Origin: Primula veris
Taxonomy: Eukaryota > Streptophyta > Magnoliopsida > Ericales > Primulaceae
DNA: 64,000 nt
NCBI GenBank assembly: GCA_963682055.1
Contig: OY821746.1
Location: 25,052,481 to 25,116,480, forward strand
Reading direction: 5' to 3'
In this document: positions 49,157-62,100 of the stretch, piece by piece
Position numbering within the stretch: the stretch's first letter is position 1
Layout: every line of letters starts with the position of its first letter
Translations under genes and position numbers: made by a program
The notes under the pieces: generated by a model
What the model saw: the letters and a program-made list of their open reading frames with translations, nothing else
Told to the model about the DNA's origin: nothing
The model's database searches: none

Positions 49157-49961
49157 TAGGGCTGGACAAAAACCCACGAAAACCGACCCAGACCGGAAAC
49201 CGAACTGGACCGAACCGAAAAAACCCGAAAAAGACCGTAAAACCGAAAAAACCAAAAAAATATACTAATTAATTTTATACTATACATGTACAAATTAATT
49301 TCTTTGGTTAAATAAAGAAACAAACAAACGAAATAAAGGACCAGTAATATAAATATTTTTTAAGACTTTTTCTTAGCCGCTATCCTTATTAGTTATCACT
49401 CATTTCTTAGCCCCCATTCTCTCTTTCTCTCTCTCATAGATTAATCCAATAGTGAGAATCTATACTTATAAGACGAAATTTTCTGATCCAATTGTGAGAA
49501 AACATACTTATAAGTTATAAGGGCAAAAATATGCATTTTTTTTTCTCTGATTCCAATTTTCAGCTACTGCAATTATAATATTTTCTTAGTCTGTTATATC
49601 ATTTGTTGTTTGCATTTTTATTTTTGCATAATTATTAAAAGTAGTAAATCATTACACAAGTTATGGATGTTTAGTAAATGATTAGTTATAACTATGGATG
49701 TTTGGACTTTTATGAATGAAAACATATTGTTTGGTTGTAGCTTTATTGGAAAAAGCTGGATTTTTGTGTTAAAAATAAATTTTATAAATTCATGCATTTT
49801 CGTACTGGAAACCGAACCAAAACCGAAACCGAACCGAACCGGTTTGTTTCGGTCCGGTTCACATTTTCAGAAAACCGAAAACCGAAAATAACCGGACCGA
49901 AATTAATTTCGGTTTCGGTTTCGGTTTTACCAAAAATCGGACCGGACCGAAACTAGTCATA
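49157..49961. mobile_element. hAT-type non-autonomous element, 805 bp, 8-bp target duplication
   Basis: The left end is TAGGGCTGG and the right end, reverse-complemented, is TATGACTAG (6 of 9 matches). Both ends are packed with ACCGAA/TTCGGT words in opposite orientations, for example AACCGAACTGGACCGAACCG on the left and TCGGTTTCGGTTTCGG on the right. Flanking direct repeats GCGGTTGG (49149-49156) and GCAGTTGG (49962-49969) match at 7 of 8 positions. The interior is AT-rich and non-coding. Confidence 0.7.
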
Positions 49962-50310
49962 GCAGTTGGTCTTATTAAATATCAAAAACAAAGGATAAGG
50001 TTTTTAGAAAAAAATTAGAAGATGAGTAAATGAATAATAACTGTGTTTTGTAGGTTTGTCTAGTTGTGGGTGAGTCGAGGACAGGAAGGCAAAAAATTTG
50101 GAACTACTCGAAGTTACTACAATACTCAATACTGTATAAGATAATTTTTCAAAAAATAAAATAAAAAAAATCATGTATAAGATGGAGCTGTCAGGACTTC
50201 ACGAGGTGTTTTTTGTTTCTGCTTTTCCTACGACTGATAGGAATTCTGATAGTTTGAGAGTTTAATTGTATTTTCAATTAATGTTTGTATTGCTATAGAC
50301 ATAAACTTGT

Positions 50311-51020
50311 TGTAACGGAGTGAGCTCTTGGCGAGCTTGATTTTCTTCCCAAGCTCGGCTTAATCAATTTCGCGTTGGCTCCGATCTTCCGAGGCGATCA
50401 GGTATGCTCCGGTGGCCAGGTGGTCTACGTACCTGCACAAGGAACGAACAGGGGCCCGGAGTTGTTATCGGGTTTTCCCTCTCCAACGATCAAGTCAGTA
50501 TCGGGGTTAACTGAAAGTAGGAATATAATAAAGGGTGAGGGACCGGGCCGGTTACACGTCGGTGTATCGAGTGGTATAGATAGTGTTCAGGGGGTCCGGG
50601 TTGTTTAAGCTTTATCTCTCTTCTCTCTATTTGTGCGTCCCCCACTAAGTGGCATTAGTGGGGGTATTTATAGTGTGATCAGAGGCGTAATAGCCCTTGG
50701 ATTACTGTACTGTAAGATGTTGATCCAACGGCGTCAAGACATTTATGACTCTGACAAGGGTACTGTCCTTTCCCGGGGCCCACTGGAGGTGCCCTGTGAT
50801 TGGGCCACGTCGATGAAACGTCAGGAGGGTCCCCCAAAGGGGGCAGCAGCATTAATTGGTGAAGCGTATCGAGTACGCTTCTTTGAGCCGGCCTAGCTTC
50901 ACCCCGTTTGGTGATGAGCCGGGGTGGTGAGACATCCACTATATAGGGCCCCGGTTTGTTCATTTCTGTGGTGATATTGGTCCGGACGAGGGGACATCGA
51001 CATTCCCTCGCCAGCTCTCG
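50311..51020 (-). mobile_element. probable solo LTR (gypsy-like composition)
   Basis: A 0.7-kb island of much higher G+C than its surroundings. Read on the minus strand it has a TATA box CTATAAATA (50665-50673), followed by an A/G-rich leader, and ends in CCGTTACA, as LTRs end in CA. The outer ends carry related inverted words (GAGCTCTTGGCGAGC and CTCGCCAGCTCTCG). No second LTR, primer site or coding region adjoins it. I could not find a matching 5-bp target duplication, so the right boundary is approximate. Confidence 0.5.
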
Positions 51021-52541
51021 TATTATAGTATAAATTATAACTCTGTAAATTTTAATTTTGCTTGATATACCCGACAAATAGAAAATGAAATTATCATTTA
51101 TACAGGCATATTTACTCACTTCCTTGATATTGAATTTTTTTTTCATGGATCGAATTTTCGTTTGCTCGTTTGATAAAACAATGATAAATTTACCATTTGA
51201 AATTGAAGCAAACTTGTAAATAATTATGGACCAAAAAGACTCATCTCTACAAAACAAAATAGAAGGATGAATTAACGTGGTTCGTAAATGGTAACAAGTT
51301 GAACAATCACGTTACTAGATTTTGACGCCCCAACACCATAATATATATGTTAAACTATGTGCATGTGTTTGTAGGGTATCTTTTAATTGTTGATAGGGTA
51401 TACGGTATCACATGGGTTTTCTATTATATTAACTATGATATTTAGTGATTGTTTGGTTGCAATAATACAAAGTCCCTGGATTAACAATCCAATCCCGAAA
51501 AAGTATATTTCAGAGTTTCTAAAAATGATATACTCTGCTTTATTATGTTGAAGTGAAAGTAATGTCTGTATATTGATTTGAAAATACGGTATTTTTTTAT
51601 GAAGCTAGTAATATGGATTGCTATATTTTTATTAGTCATCCAACTTTGGACACTTTTTTACACCAAGAAACTATAACGAAGTGAAAATTTCAAATGCATT
51701 TCATGCTGGAATATAACAATTACTACAGTTTTCTTGGCTTGTTATACTAAAATTAATCAGAATGATGATGCAAGAAAATTAAAATACATAAATATACCTA
51801 AATTGGTAAGTTTTTAGGTAGGTGTACATTACCAATTAAGTTATACTCATAACTACAATATTATGGTTTATTATATCCAATAGTATGGATTAGCATGTGC
51901 CACATAAAATGTCCATCTGTTCTGCACTAAAATCCCTGAATTAAGTTAAACACAGCTGCCATCAACCAACAACAATTAGGATAGCTCTTGAATAGTAGCC
52001 ATATCTCATTGGAGTGTCAGATATGTAGGCCACATTTTTGTTAATAATGTTTTCGAGAGAAACATGCCAAAAGTATTTCTTGTTGGTGGTACCCAGACTT
52101 TGCACATGCCGAGTATATATATAAATAACGGTGCCTTCATGCGTTACGTGTGTGACGTGTAATGCAATTAAAATATTAAAAATAAATGTAATTATGATAC
52201 AAATATATGGATAATAAAAAAAAATAATACAAGATGATAAAATTTAAAAGAATATTTAGTTGTTAAATAAAGATAAATATTTTTATTAGTTATTATTTTT
52301 TGTAATTTTTTATGCGAACATGATATTATTGTAATTAATAAAAAAATATAGGAATATTTTTAAAAAAAGTGACTAAATTGAACAGACTCATTTGACTTGT
52401 TATAATATAATGATATAACTAATATTATTATTATTACAGTACATAGTTACTAGTGATATATACACTTACACGTGTCGAACACAGACGGGACATGACAAAT
52501 TTACGTGTCCGTTATGATTTGTGTTTTAGTCACTTGCACAA
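51021..52541. other. AT-rich intergenic region, nothing recognised
   Basis: No frame or repeat that I can support, apart from CGTGTCGAACAC-type words that begin at about 52,470 and continue into the next repeat. Confidence 0.5.
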
Positions 52542-52748
52542 GCGTGTCGAACACGATTCAACGATAACATGACACGGCTAACACAAAAAATAAGTTTAAT
52601 TTGTAATTTTTTAACATGAAAACCATCCAAGTGACTTATAAAATGCGTGTTCGAACACGGTTCAACGATAACATAACAGCCTAGCACAAAAAATAAGTTT
52701 AATTTGTAATTTTTTAACATGAAAACCATCCAAGTGACTTATAAAAAT
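52542..52748. repeat. tandem duplication of about 103 bp
   Basis: Two adjacent copies, 52542-52644 and 52645-52748, nearly identical over their length. Each starts with a GCGTGT(T)CGAACACG palindrome and ends in CCAAGTGACTTATAAAA. Few differences separate them, so the duplication is young. The palindromic GTGTCGAACAC motif suggests it lies within a transposon remnant. Confidence 0.85.
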
Positions 52749-53552
52749 GTAGATTTAACATAAATAAATCAATTGACATGTTTAATAATATTTAGATCAA
52801 AATAATACTATTTTGGTTTATCTGTTTAAATAAAAAATATTTCACATATATGAAAAATATAATTATATATTCTATTAAATGCAGTGTACTTGTCGAGTCG
52901 TGTCCTAAAATTTTACGGTTTTGATGTATAGTCAGTGATACTACATCTACATGACACTAACTTTTAATATACTGGAGTAACGAGTAACTATATTCCAAAA
53001 ACTTGCTATATTCCTAGTAAGAGTGAGGATAAAAACTCAACATTATGCTGTGTATTTCGTCTGCACTCGGAAAGCATAGCAATAAGTGGTAGTGTGTGTG
53101 CATATAGCTACATCAATAATTGAGATTAGGAATATTTAAAATTAAAAAACAAATTGGTCCTACAACATAGACATAACAGTACTATCATACATGGGATGAT
53201 GATATAATGATATATTTTTTGACATAGACTATCGTAAATACTTAATATGGACAATTAATTTATCCTCATATACATGATTGATGGTTCACATTGAGTCTCT
53301 GTAAGAGTCTATTTAAAAAAGTATCTATTTATATCATTACTCAGAGTTTAATACTCCACTAAAAATCCAATTTCAACAACTCTTCTGAAATACACCACCA
53401 TGGTCCAAGAAAACCTGTTTCATCCTTAAGAGGGATTAAACCATCATTTTTGTCAGATTTTGACAATTTCTCTGTTCACCTGTGCGTATTCACATTGTAT
53501 GAGTGATAACCGTTAATTCTGAGTCTCAAGAAACATACTAACGGATTATTTG
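52749..53552. other. AT-rich intergenic region, nothing recognised
   Basis: No gene or repeat that I can support. Confidence 0.5.
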
Positions 53553-53672
53553 TTTTTTTTTTATCACTCTTTTGGAGGTAAAACCTGCGAAAGTTCGCAG
53601 GCGACAGGGTTCGAACCCTGGCGGTGAGCGTGGTATACTCGGGTAACAACCACATGACTTCTAAAAAACTAT
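53553..53672 (-). mobile_element. tRNA-derived SINE, copy B
   Basis: On the minus strand it reads through GTGGTTGTTACCCGAGTATACC, split by CACGCTCACCGCC, a perfect B box GGTTCGAACCC and GTCGCCTGCGAAC, to an A-rich tail (plus-strand T run at about 53,553-53,562). It is very similar to copy A at 43.5 kb over about 90 bases. No clear target duplication was found. Confidence 0.75.
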
Positions 53673-54506
53673 AGGGCTCGAGATAATATCTAATTTGATT
53701 ACTGCAGTTGCCCCCGCACAACACTCCATATGACGAGGAAATATCAAAAGTTAAAACAGAAGTGTACAGGTGATTGCAGATGAAGTACTGAGACAGTTAT
53801 GAACGTATCACTACCCGTTATTAGATAGTCCAACATGAAATCCTAGAAAGAATCATCTGCGATTTTTCACTGATAAATTTTTTGTAGATGCCAAAAGAAA
53901 AACTTTTATGACCAAGAGCGAAGAAAACGCAAAGGAAAGAATTGGCATCAACCTTGAAACAAGATTATACTATGTTCAATCAACAATTGCACTTGACCTA
54001 TCATAATCAAACTATGGCATCATCAACGAATGAAAACTGTAGCTTAATTTAAAAGTGATGCTTAAATCTGTGGGGGAAAAATCAGTTAGCTGCACCTTTA
54101 GTCAGTCAGTAAAGAAACGCCCAACCATAACTCAACTTACAAAAATTAATCCTATGGAAAACAAACATAAAAAAAGAAAAGTATTCTGCCGATCTACTGG
54201 TCTAAAAGCAATGTAAGAATGACGAAAGCGAGTTGAGCATTATTATTAAATTTACACTGCGTCTCATGGGAACAAAGAAGTTAGGAAAAAAGGGGGATTG
54301 GCAAACAATAGTTTGGGAAATTAAACACTTATAAATTACACAACTCTGCTAATAAGTCCACTGACAGAGAGAATCTAAAATGAAAAACTGATACGGTCCT
54401 ATGAAAACATAGATACAACTGCATTGGCATGGTGAAATATACAGCAAATATCTTTGCTTCCACCTCCAAACTCAACATGGTACATAACAGAATCTCATAA
54501 CAGAAA

Positions 54507-54593
54507 CTGTAAGTACAAGTCCTCAAGAAAAGAAAAAACTGATCCATATTGATCAAGTATAAAATTAATCACTTTTAAGGAAATCAGACTTAC
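54507..54593 (-). other. putative 3' UTR intron of the FTSH4 gene
   Basis: Three bases after the TAA stop the minus strand has a strong donor, CTG followed by GTAAGT. An acceptor, TACTTACAG, ends at 54507, giving an 87-base intron, a typical plant size. It is too close to the stop to be expected to trigger nonsense-mediated decay. Inferred from splice consensus only. Confidence 0.45.
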
Positions 54594-54596
54594 CAG

Positions 54597-57500
54597 TTAA
54601 GATCCAACAGGAGCAACTCCCTTCGCCTTGGCGGCAGCTGTTGCCGCTGCCGCTGCCGCAGCAGCAGCAGCCGAAGCTGCCGGATTAGGTGTTGAGGGTG
54701 GGGCTGCCTGCTGAGGTGTAAAAATCTCCACAATTGGCTGCTCCTGTTGAGTGTCGTCTTTCGCGAGCAAAGCTGTAATCTGCTTCCCGCTTAGAGTTTC
54801 GTGCTCCAACAAGGCGTTAGCTAAAGTATGTAGCTCCTTGCTATGAGTAGTAAGTATAGTCTTCGCATTATTATACGCGCTCGCAAGCAACTCTCTCACC
54901 TCTTTTTCTATCAGAAGTCTCGTCTCGGTACTCATGCTCTTCCCATTATCATCATAGTTGTGCGTCACAACCCCGACTTGCTTACTCATCCCATATTTAG
55001 TTACCATAGCCCTAGCAAGACTAGTCGCTTGTTGAAGATCTGACGAAGCCCCAGAAGTGACTTCGTTTTCTCCGAATATGAGTTCTTCGGCAACACGGCC
55101 TCCCATACAGACATCTAGCCTGGCAAGCATCTGCTTACGTGATATACTCGTTTCGTCCTTATCTGGCAACTGAGCGACCATTCCGAGAGACATGCCTCGA
55201 GGGACAATCGTAGCCTTGTGGACAGGGAGAGCGCCGTCTGTATGGATAGCCACGAGGGCATGGCCTCCCTCGTGGAAGGCTGTGAGTTTTCGTGATTCGT
55301 CGGAGATGACGGCGGATTTGCGCTCGCTACCCATCATGATCCTGTCCTTGGCATATTCGAGATCGTCCATGCTCACCGATTTTGCACCGTCCATTGCGGC
55401 TTTAAGAGCAGCAACGTTGACCAGGTTTGCCAGGTCAGCACCAGAGAAGCCAGGTGTCCCTCTGGCTATGATCGATGAATCAACATCCTCTGCCTTCAGG
55501 ACCTGCCAAACAGAATTCCCATCAGTAAACATTTAAACAGAAAAGATAAGAACAAAACTTTCCATTATATTTATTGACAAGACATTCAAGCAGGGTTGGC
55601 AGAGGGTAAGCTCCATACACCAGGTACAATGAAGAACTGGTCATACAATCACAATTTTCAAGTGTATACTTGAATAACTTACTTCATCTAACAGTAACTG
55701 ATGCAAAAGATCGTATAAGGAAGCACATGCTTGTCCAAATCTGTGAGCTATTATTATCTACTATGGTAATATATCAAGTGTAAATTGATATTGCAGAGTC
55801 ACATTTACCACTACGCAAAAACTAAAGATAAAAAATTAGTTACATATCCTAGCTTAGCAGCAAAGCTGCAATCATTCTGTACAGTGTTACATGTCAATAC
55901 TATGTTTCATAAAGACAATTCACATTTTTGCTTCTTCTGTTATTGTATCTGGCTCACAACAGCTGATATGTTGGGTAGGGTAAGTGCTTGCTCAGAGGCT
56001 GTAAAGAACCCATCTCAGGGGGGAAAGAGGAAAGGATAGGGCCCAGGGATAAGTGAAATCTATGAAACAATATTAAGGGTTCAAGCTATGACTTTTTCTT
56101 AAAATGGCCTAGGGATAAGTGAAATCTATGCACGGGGCAGTAAATAGAAAGTATGAAAACTCAGGCATCTTTCTCCAGTAACCAGAAAAAAAAACACTCA
56201 TCCCCAGCTTAGTATTCGACGTCCACTTTGATTTTGAGTTGTAATTTCAATATTTACTTCTACCGTACCTTACTACTGTTGAAGTGTGTTATTTTCTTCT
56301 AAGAACCAACAACGAGATGAGATCATACTTCAGAGAGTATGAGTCTAGCCGTTTTCAATATAAATATCATAGCCTTAAGTCGGCTTATGGGTACTTTATT
56401 AATTTAAATATCGAGCCACTATACACTTGAAGACTACTCACTGTAATGATGAAACCTTGATTATACTGAACCTAGTCAACTATAAAGATGTTTTCTCTTC
56501 CCCTTTTTCTCACCGCCACTCTTTCATTTATCTACTCATTTTATTGTCCACCCTTCCTTCTTATCTAGTTAATATTTAAGTGTATTTGCAGCAGGTTTGC
56601 ACTTTGTATTCGTTGCATAGATCTATAATCGACCTCTTTCCGTCCAACATATGAGATGATAACCGTTGCTAACAACAAATTGGATTTGTTTATCAAAGTC
56701 TCTGATGGCCGTGTGGATCTCATCCCCTCGTCACGGCTGTGTTTTTGGGATTTGGTTTGGCTCGTGTTGGGAAAAGCAATGGAAACCACATTTGTGTACT
56801 AGTTCTAGTTATTTCGGGATACTTTTCGATGCACGGGTGAGTTTGGTTATTTCAGACTATTAAGCGTGCTTTTATGTTGATATGATAGACTGGCAAAGAT
56901 TTATATTGTTAAACTTTGTTTACTGGTCATTTGGATATGGGTGTGTTTGAGGAGAGTCTAGCCAGGTAAATGCTTGTTTGGGATTCTATAGTTGTTGGGT
57001 TGATGAACTTGTATGGTGATCTTTTTAGTTTCTGGGAGTTCTCACGATCTACAATAGCGGGTAGGAGATCTGGTCACAATTCGTAGGCTCGAATTAGCAT
57101 GGAGAGGGTTCTATCCTGGACTTTCGTTGGGATATGGTGGATTGTGAGACCCAACTAAATCAGCTTTCACATGGTTCTGTTCGAGTTAAGACCAACTACT
57201 CGCAGGCTCAGATTAGAGTGGACAAACGTTGTGGTCTGCTTCTAATCTCGTAGTTAGTTGTTTAGCAATTTACTTTGTTATGACTTTGTGTTATTTAGTT
57301 ACCAGGCCTAAGACTTTTTTTGTTGTTTGTCCGAGCAGATTTGTTTCATTGGATTGTTCTCATGTTTTTCTTTGTATATTTGGGTTAGATCCCACTTTCT
57401 TTATATGATAATGTTACTTGCCTAAAAAAAGAACTACAAAGATAAAACCTGCTTTTCCTTCAATTATAATTTCCCAATAATAGTCAACTCTCCTAGCTAA

Positions 57501-59096
57501 ACTCTACAATTTCAAGATAGATGACTAAATATGAAACAAAGCTTATATACATATGCAAAAAAACGAGTATATATTCACAACGAAGGAAGTACCTTGGACA
57601 TATGAATTTCCAGTATTTGTCTGCGCCCTTCCACATCAGGATTAGGAACGACAATATGGCGGTCAAATCTTCCAGGTCTAACCAAGGCCTTATCCAACGA
57701 TTCAGGGAAATTAGTTGCTGCAATAACAATAATTCCTTCATTTTGTTTAAACCCATCCAGCTCAACAAGCAATTGGTTCAAAGTCATCTTCATATACTGC
57801 TGGTCCTTTGGGTTGCGGCTTCCTCCGATGGCATCGATTTCGTCCATAAATATTATACAAGGTGATCTTTTTTTTGCAGCTGAAAAAAGATCTCTGACCC
57901 TTCGAGCTCCAACTCCAACAAACATTTCTTCGAATTCACTGCCACTGCAAGAGAAAAAAGGGACACCAGCTTCTCCTGCTATAGCTCTAGCTAGCATTGT
58001 CTTGCCAGTGCCAGGTGGACCTACAAGTAGAACACCTTTTGGGAGCTTGCCACCAAGACGGGTAAATCGCTGCAGAATTAAAAATAGAGCGATAAAATCA
58101 AATGGATTTTTATACTGGTAGATGATTAGGTTTATGAAGGATAATAAGTGGGAAAAACAGGAGACATCGGCAGTTTTGAGTTTTACTCTAGTCGTTTTCT
58201 CTCTCCCCCGCTAAACAATATATATTTTGTTACTAGAATTAAAAGAAAATGATTAGTGAAGTTTAGAGACTGCAGTAGAATAAAAATGATACGGCTTTTA
58301 CCAAGCTTGTGTATTCAATAGACATGTGTCTTAAAAAAATGGTAGCTTCGGGCTAATAGCTGTTAGAAGGCTTGTTACACTGTTCTGATATAACTACTAG
58401 TAATATCTAAAATTTCCATCAAGTGAAAATTGAGAGCTTTTGTTAGCAAAAAAGAAAATGATGGGCAAAAAATGAAGAGATAAAATCGGCAAGAGATACG
58501 TAACTGTAACAAGAATGTAACAAGGAACAAATACTATAAACCAGTTTCACAATCTAAGGGAAACAAATCTGCACCCAATGTAGACTTTCTGAATCTAAAT
58601 TAAAATAAAATCTAACTGGAGACAGAACCTACATAAAATGTGCTAAAGCACGAATAATGTGTACATATACACCAAACTTTATTTTCCTGAAATCAAGCAG
58701 CATGTAGCACGGTGCCAATTAACCCTTAAAATGATTAACAATTTCACAAAGTGGTGCCAAGCAAGAGACAGTATCATGATATTCCCAGTTTTTGATACAC
58801 AGACATACCAGGAAGCTCACAGAAATAATGTGGTAGTCAACAGTCATCCTCAGTTTTGCATGTGAAACCCAAAACACTTTCTGTTTGTAGTTATATACCT
58901 ATTATTGGGCTTTCTCTATCCATTATCATAACAATCGTCGCACTTAATGTAGGAGCCTCACTAACACAGTATAAAAAAGACAACCGCAATAAGCGATATG
59001 ATACACATGGTTAGTCGTAAGGTCTATGAACTTACATGGACATATAGATGAGATAAAACACGCTTACACATTGGCGAGCTAATTACCTTAGGATCT

Positions 59097-59131
<35 letters not shown>

Positions 59132-62100
59132 AGCCTCATCAACACCCTTGACATCATTAAATTTTGTGCTGCTCTCGGTACTCGGCTGCACCTCCTCGTT
59201 GAGACCAAGACCTGATAAGTATGAAAAACAAAATTAGAAGTTGCACCATTATCATTATTCACTAAAAAAATGAATTGAGAACAGATAGGAAGACAAAAAA
59301 CTGCAACATGTACGATTATTACATCCTAGATCCCCTCTCAAATAAACCCAACATAATTATAAGAAACTCAAACAACAGAAGGTGAGTTTGTTGTCCTTCT
59401 GTTTATATTTCTAAGTGGCTGCTTCAACGAAATCGAATTTCCAAAGAAAGGAAAGAGATACTAAAGAGATTTTACCAAAGAAAAGGGAAAGCAACAAATG
59501 TATGTGTAAATCTACTTAGTAGTGATGCTAAGACAACTAAAGAAACTCTTCATTCAACAACCCAAATTTACATAAACTATCCCTTTTATACTGCTGGCTT
59601 ACGGAAGAGTAAAATGGAATTTGCAAAAACGGCCCCTAAGCCCAATAATTCGTAGTAAAGAGTCACACAGTTGTCAATTGCTGACAATTAAACCCTTGAC
59701 TCTAAGGTAATAGCTCTGCCCACATATTGCTTCTCCATAATTTTCTCTCTTGTCATCAAATCGTGTCTATTAGAGGTCTAGGTAGTTACCTTTACTGATT
59801 CCTCTGTCCTCAATAAGTGCGCCTACGCCTGAAATCAAGAGGAAAGCCATGCCAAGAGTGCGGAAAGTACGCCATAGCTGCTCTTTGAAATGGCCTCCTT
59901 CTGCAGCTACCATGTGAATGGGTGCAGCAGCAGTCCCAAGAGCACCATCTTTTGTTTGTTTCCCAACATTTCTAAAAGCTGAAGAAAGCCCACCAAAACT
60001 TTCTTCCTCTAAATGGGAGTAAGAACCGGTACTTCCGCCTATCCCTGTATAATTCCAATGTATCAATTAGACAAACCCATAAATGACAAAAAGGATTGCA
60101 TGAGGAAAAGCACTCACACAAAAAAATATTATCGTTTTCCTACTGACTGCAAAAGGAAAAAAAGATAATAAATAAAAGGTTTTGATGAGAGAGTTCAGAA
60201 GAAACAAACTGGCAGGTAAGATTAAGAGATAATGAACTGTTTTAATCATATCAAAGACATTAATGTCAGAAATTAATACTGCTCCGGTTATATATCTAAG
60301 AAATTTTTAGGGTTTAAACACGTATATACTGTATGGAAAAGTTTTTTTAAAATTAACCGAAAAGAGTGCCATGAGAGATCTTAATTAAAATCACGTATAA
60401 CATTTGAAGCACGTATATATCAAAGACATTAATGTCAGAAATTAATACTGCCCCGGTTATATATCTAAGAAATTTTGGGGGTTTAAACACGTATATACTG
60501 TATGGAAAAGTTTTTTTAAAATTAACCGAAAAGAGTGCCATGAGAGATCTTAATTAAAATCACGTATAACATTTGAAGCACCCACACCAAAATAAAATTC
60601 ATAATCTCACGCAGAAGAGATCAAACAGTTCTTAGAAAATTCATAAGGCGAACATAAAGAAATGTTAAGAACCAGACCAAAAAATTAGAAAGAAAATATT
60701 TTACCATACCCACCTCGTTGCAATGTTCTTAGTAACTCACTTTCATCCAACCTATCAACTTTGACCAATGCTTTGACATATTCAGAAAGTGCGGCTGAGT
60801 TAGTATGCAAGGAAGGCTGGCTTTCAAAAAGCCTGATAACAGCCTCAGGATCATTTCGACGATAAAGATCTTTCAGATAATTGGCCTCACTTGATGCATC
60901 TGTATCACGTAATCTCCGAGAAAAACTGCCAGCATAACTTGATTGAAACCTTTCTTGAGCGCCCGGAGCTCTAATTCCTGAGCAACAGTAGCTTTTAATT
61001 AGCAATCTAGATTATCTTCAAAATTATCTTCATAAAGAGAGAGCATGTAGCATAGGAACCAGAGAATAGAATAGGTAATTAAAAGTGAGGATGAACAACT
61101 GTAGGACTGAAAGTTGCAGGAAAGAAACATCCAGTTTATGCAAGTTCATGTTCTATCAGGAGTTTACCTCTGTACTGTGCTTTTTATACTCTACAACCTT
61201 TATTTTTTAAAATCTATTACAGTCCCTATCCAGTGGTATTTAAGAAATCAGGTTGCTACAAAGCCCATTTATAACAATCTATAAGAGGGTTGACTTGAAG
61301 AAACTTGCAATGAATTTTTACACCATGCAATCTCACTATTTTTCTCTTCCACTTCCAGGTTGCTACTCCCACAAAATTTTTCTTGAGTCCTCTATTTAAG
61401 TGAAGTATCCCAAAACTAAACGAGTACTTCCGATTTGGGTGGTCATGAATTCTCTTTGGATTTTAAACTCCTGACTGAAAACAAATATGTTTCCTTGGAG
61501 TAAATTTGATTCATCAAATTAAAGAAAGACAATAAATGAGGAGAAGGAGAAGGAGAAGGCTGTATCTACTAACATAACTTCACAAATATACACAACACGA
61601 CGACCAATCTTATAACAGAAATGGAAAACGGATGCCTAACAGAACTTAATTCAAACTTGTTATCGTTCTATTTCAACTGGTAGGAACGGTTATCGAGGCT
61701 GTTCTTATACACAGAGAACCTAAACATCCCACAAGAGCCAGCTATATCTTGTTAGGGAAAAGCATTATCATTCATGGCAACGAGTTTTAACAAACAACCT
61801 TCCAAACATCCCCCCTAGATGGCATGTCACAAGATTCGAGGCTACTCCATCTTAAATAAATTAATAATTACCAATGCTGATAAATATTTCTTGATTAATA
61901 GTAGGAAAGAAGTATCACCATGACAAATCTAAAGAGAACTGATTCCAGTTCCACCCGGCCCGGATTTTTCTTTCAAACTGAACTTTTTACTAAAAATAAG
62001 CTGCAGCACATTTTACATAAATGCTTTAAAAGCTAATCTTTTCGCTATTTATATCAGAAAATAGAAACGCAAGAGGTTCCAAGGTATTAAAGTAAACTTA

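Noticed and set aside
50679..51257. 192-codon minus-strand frame
   Set aside because: It overlaps the probable solo LTR and has no domain; an open frame in G+C-rich LTR sequence is expected by chance.
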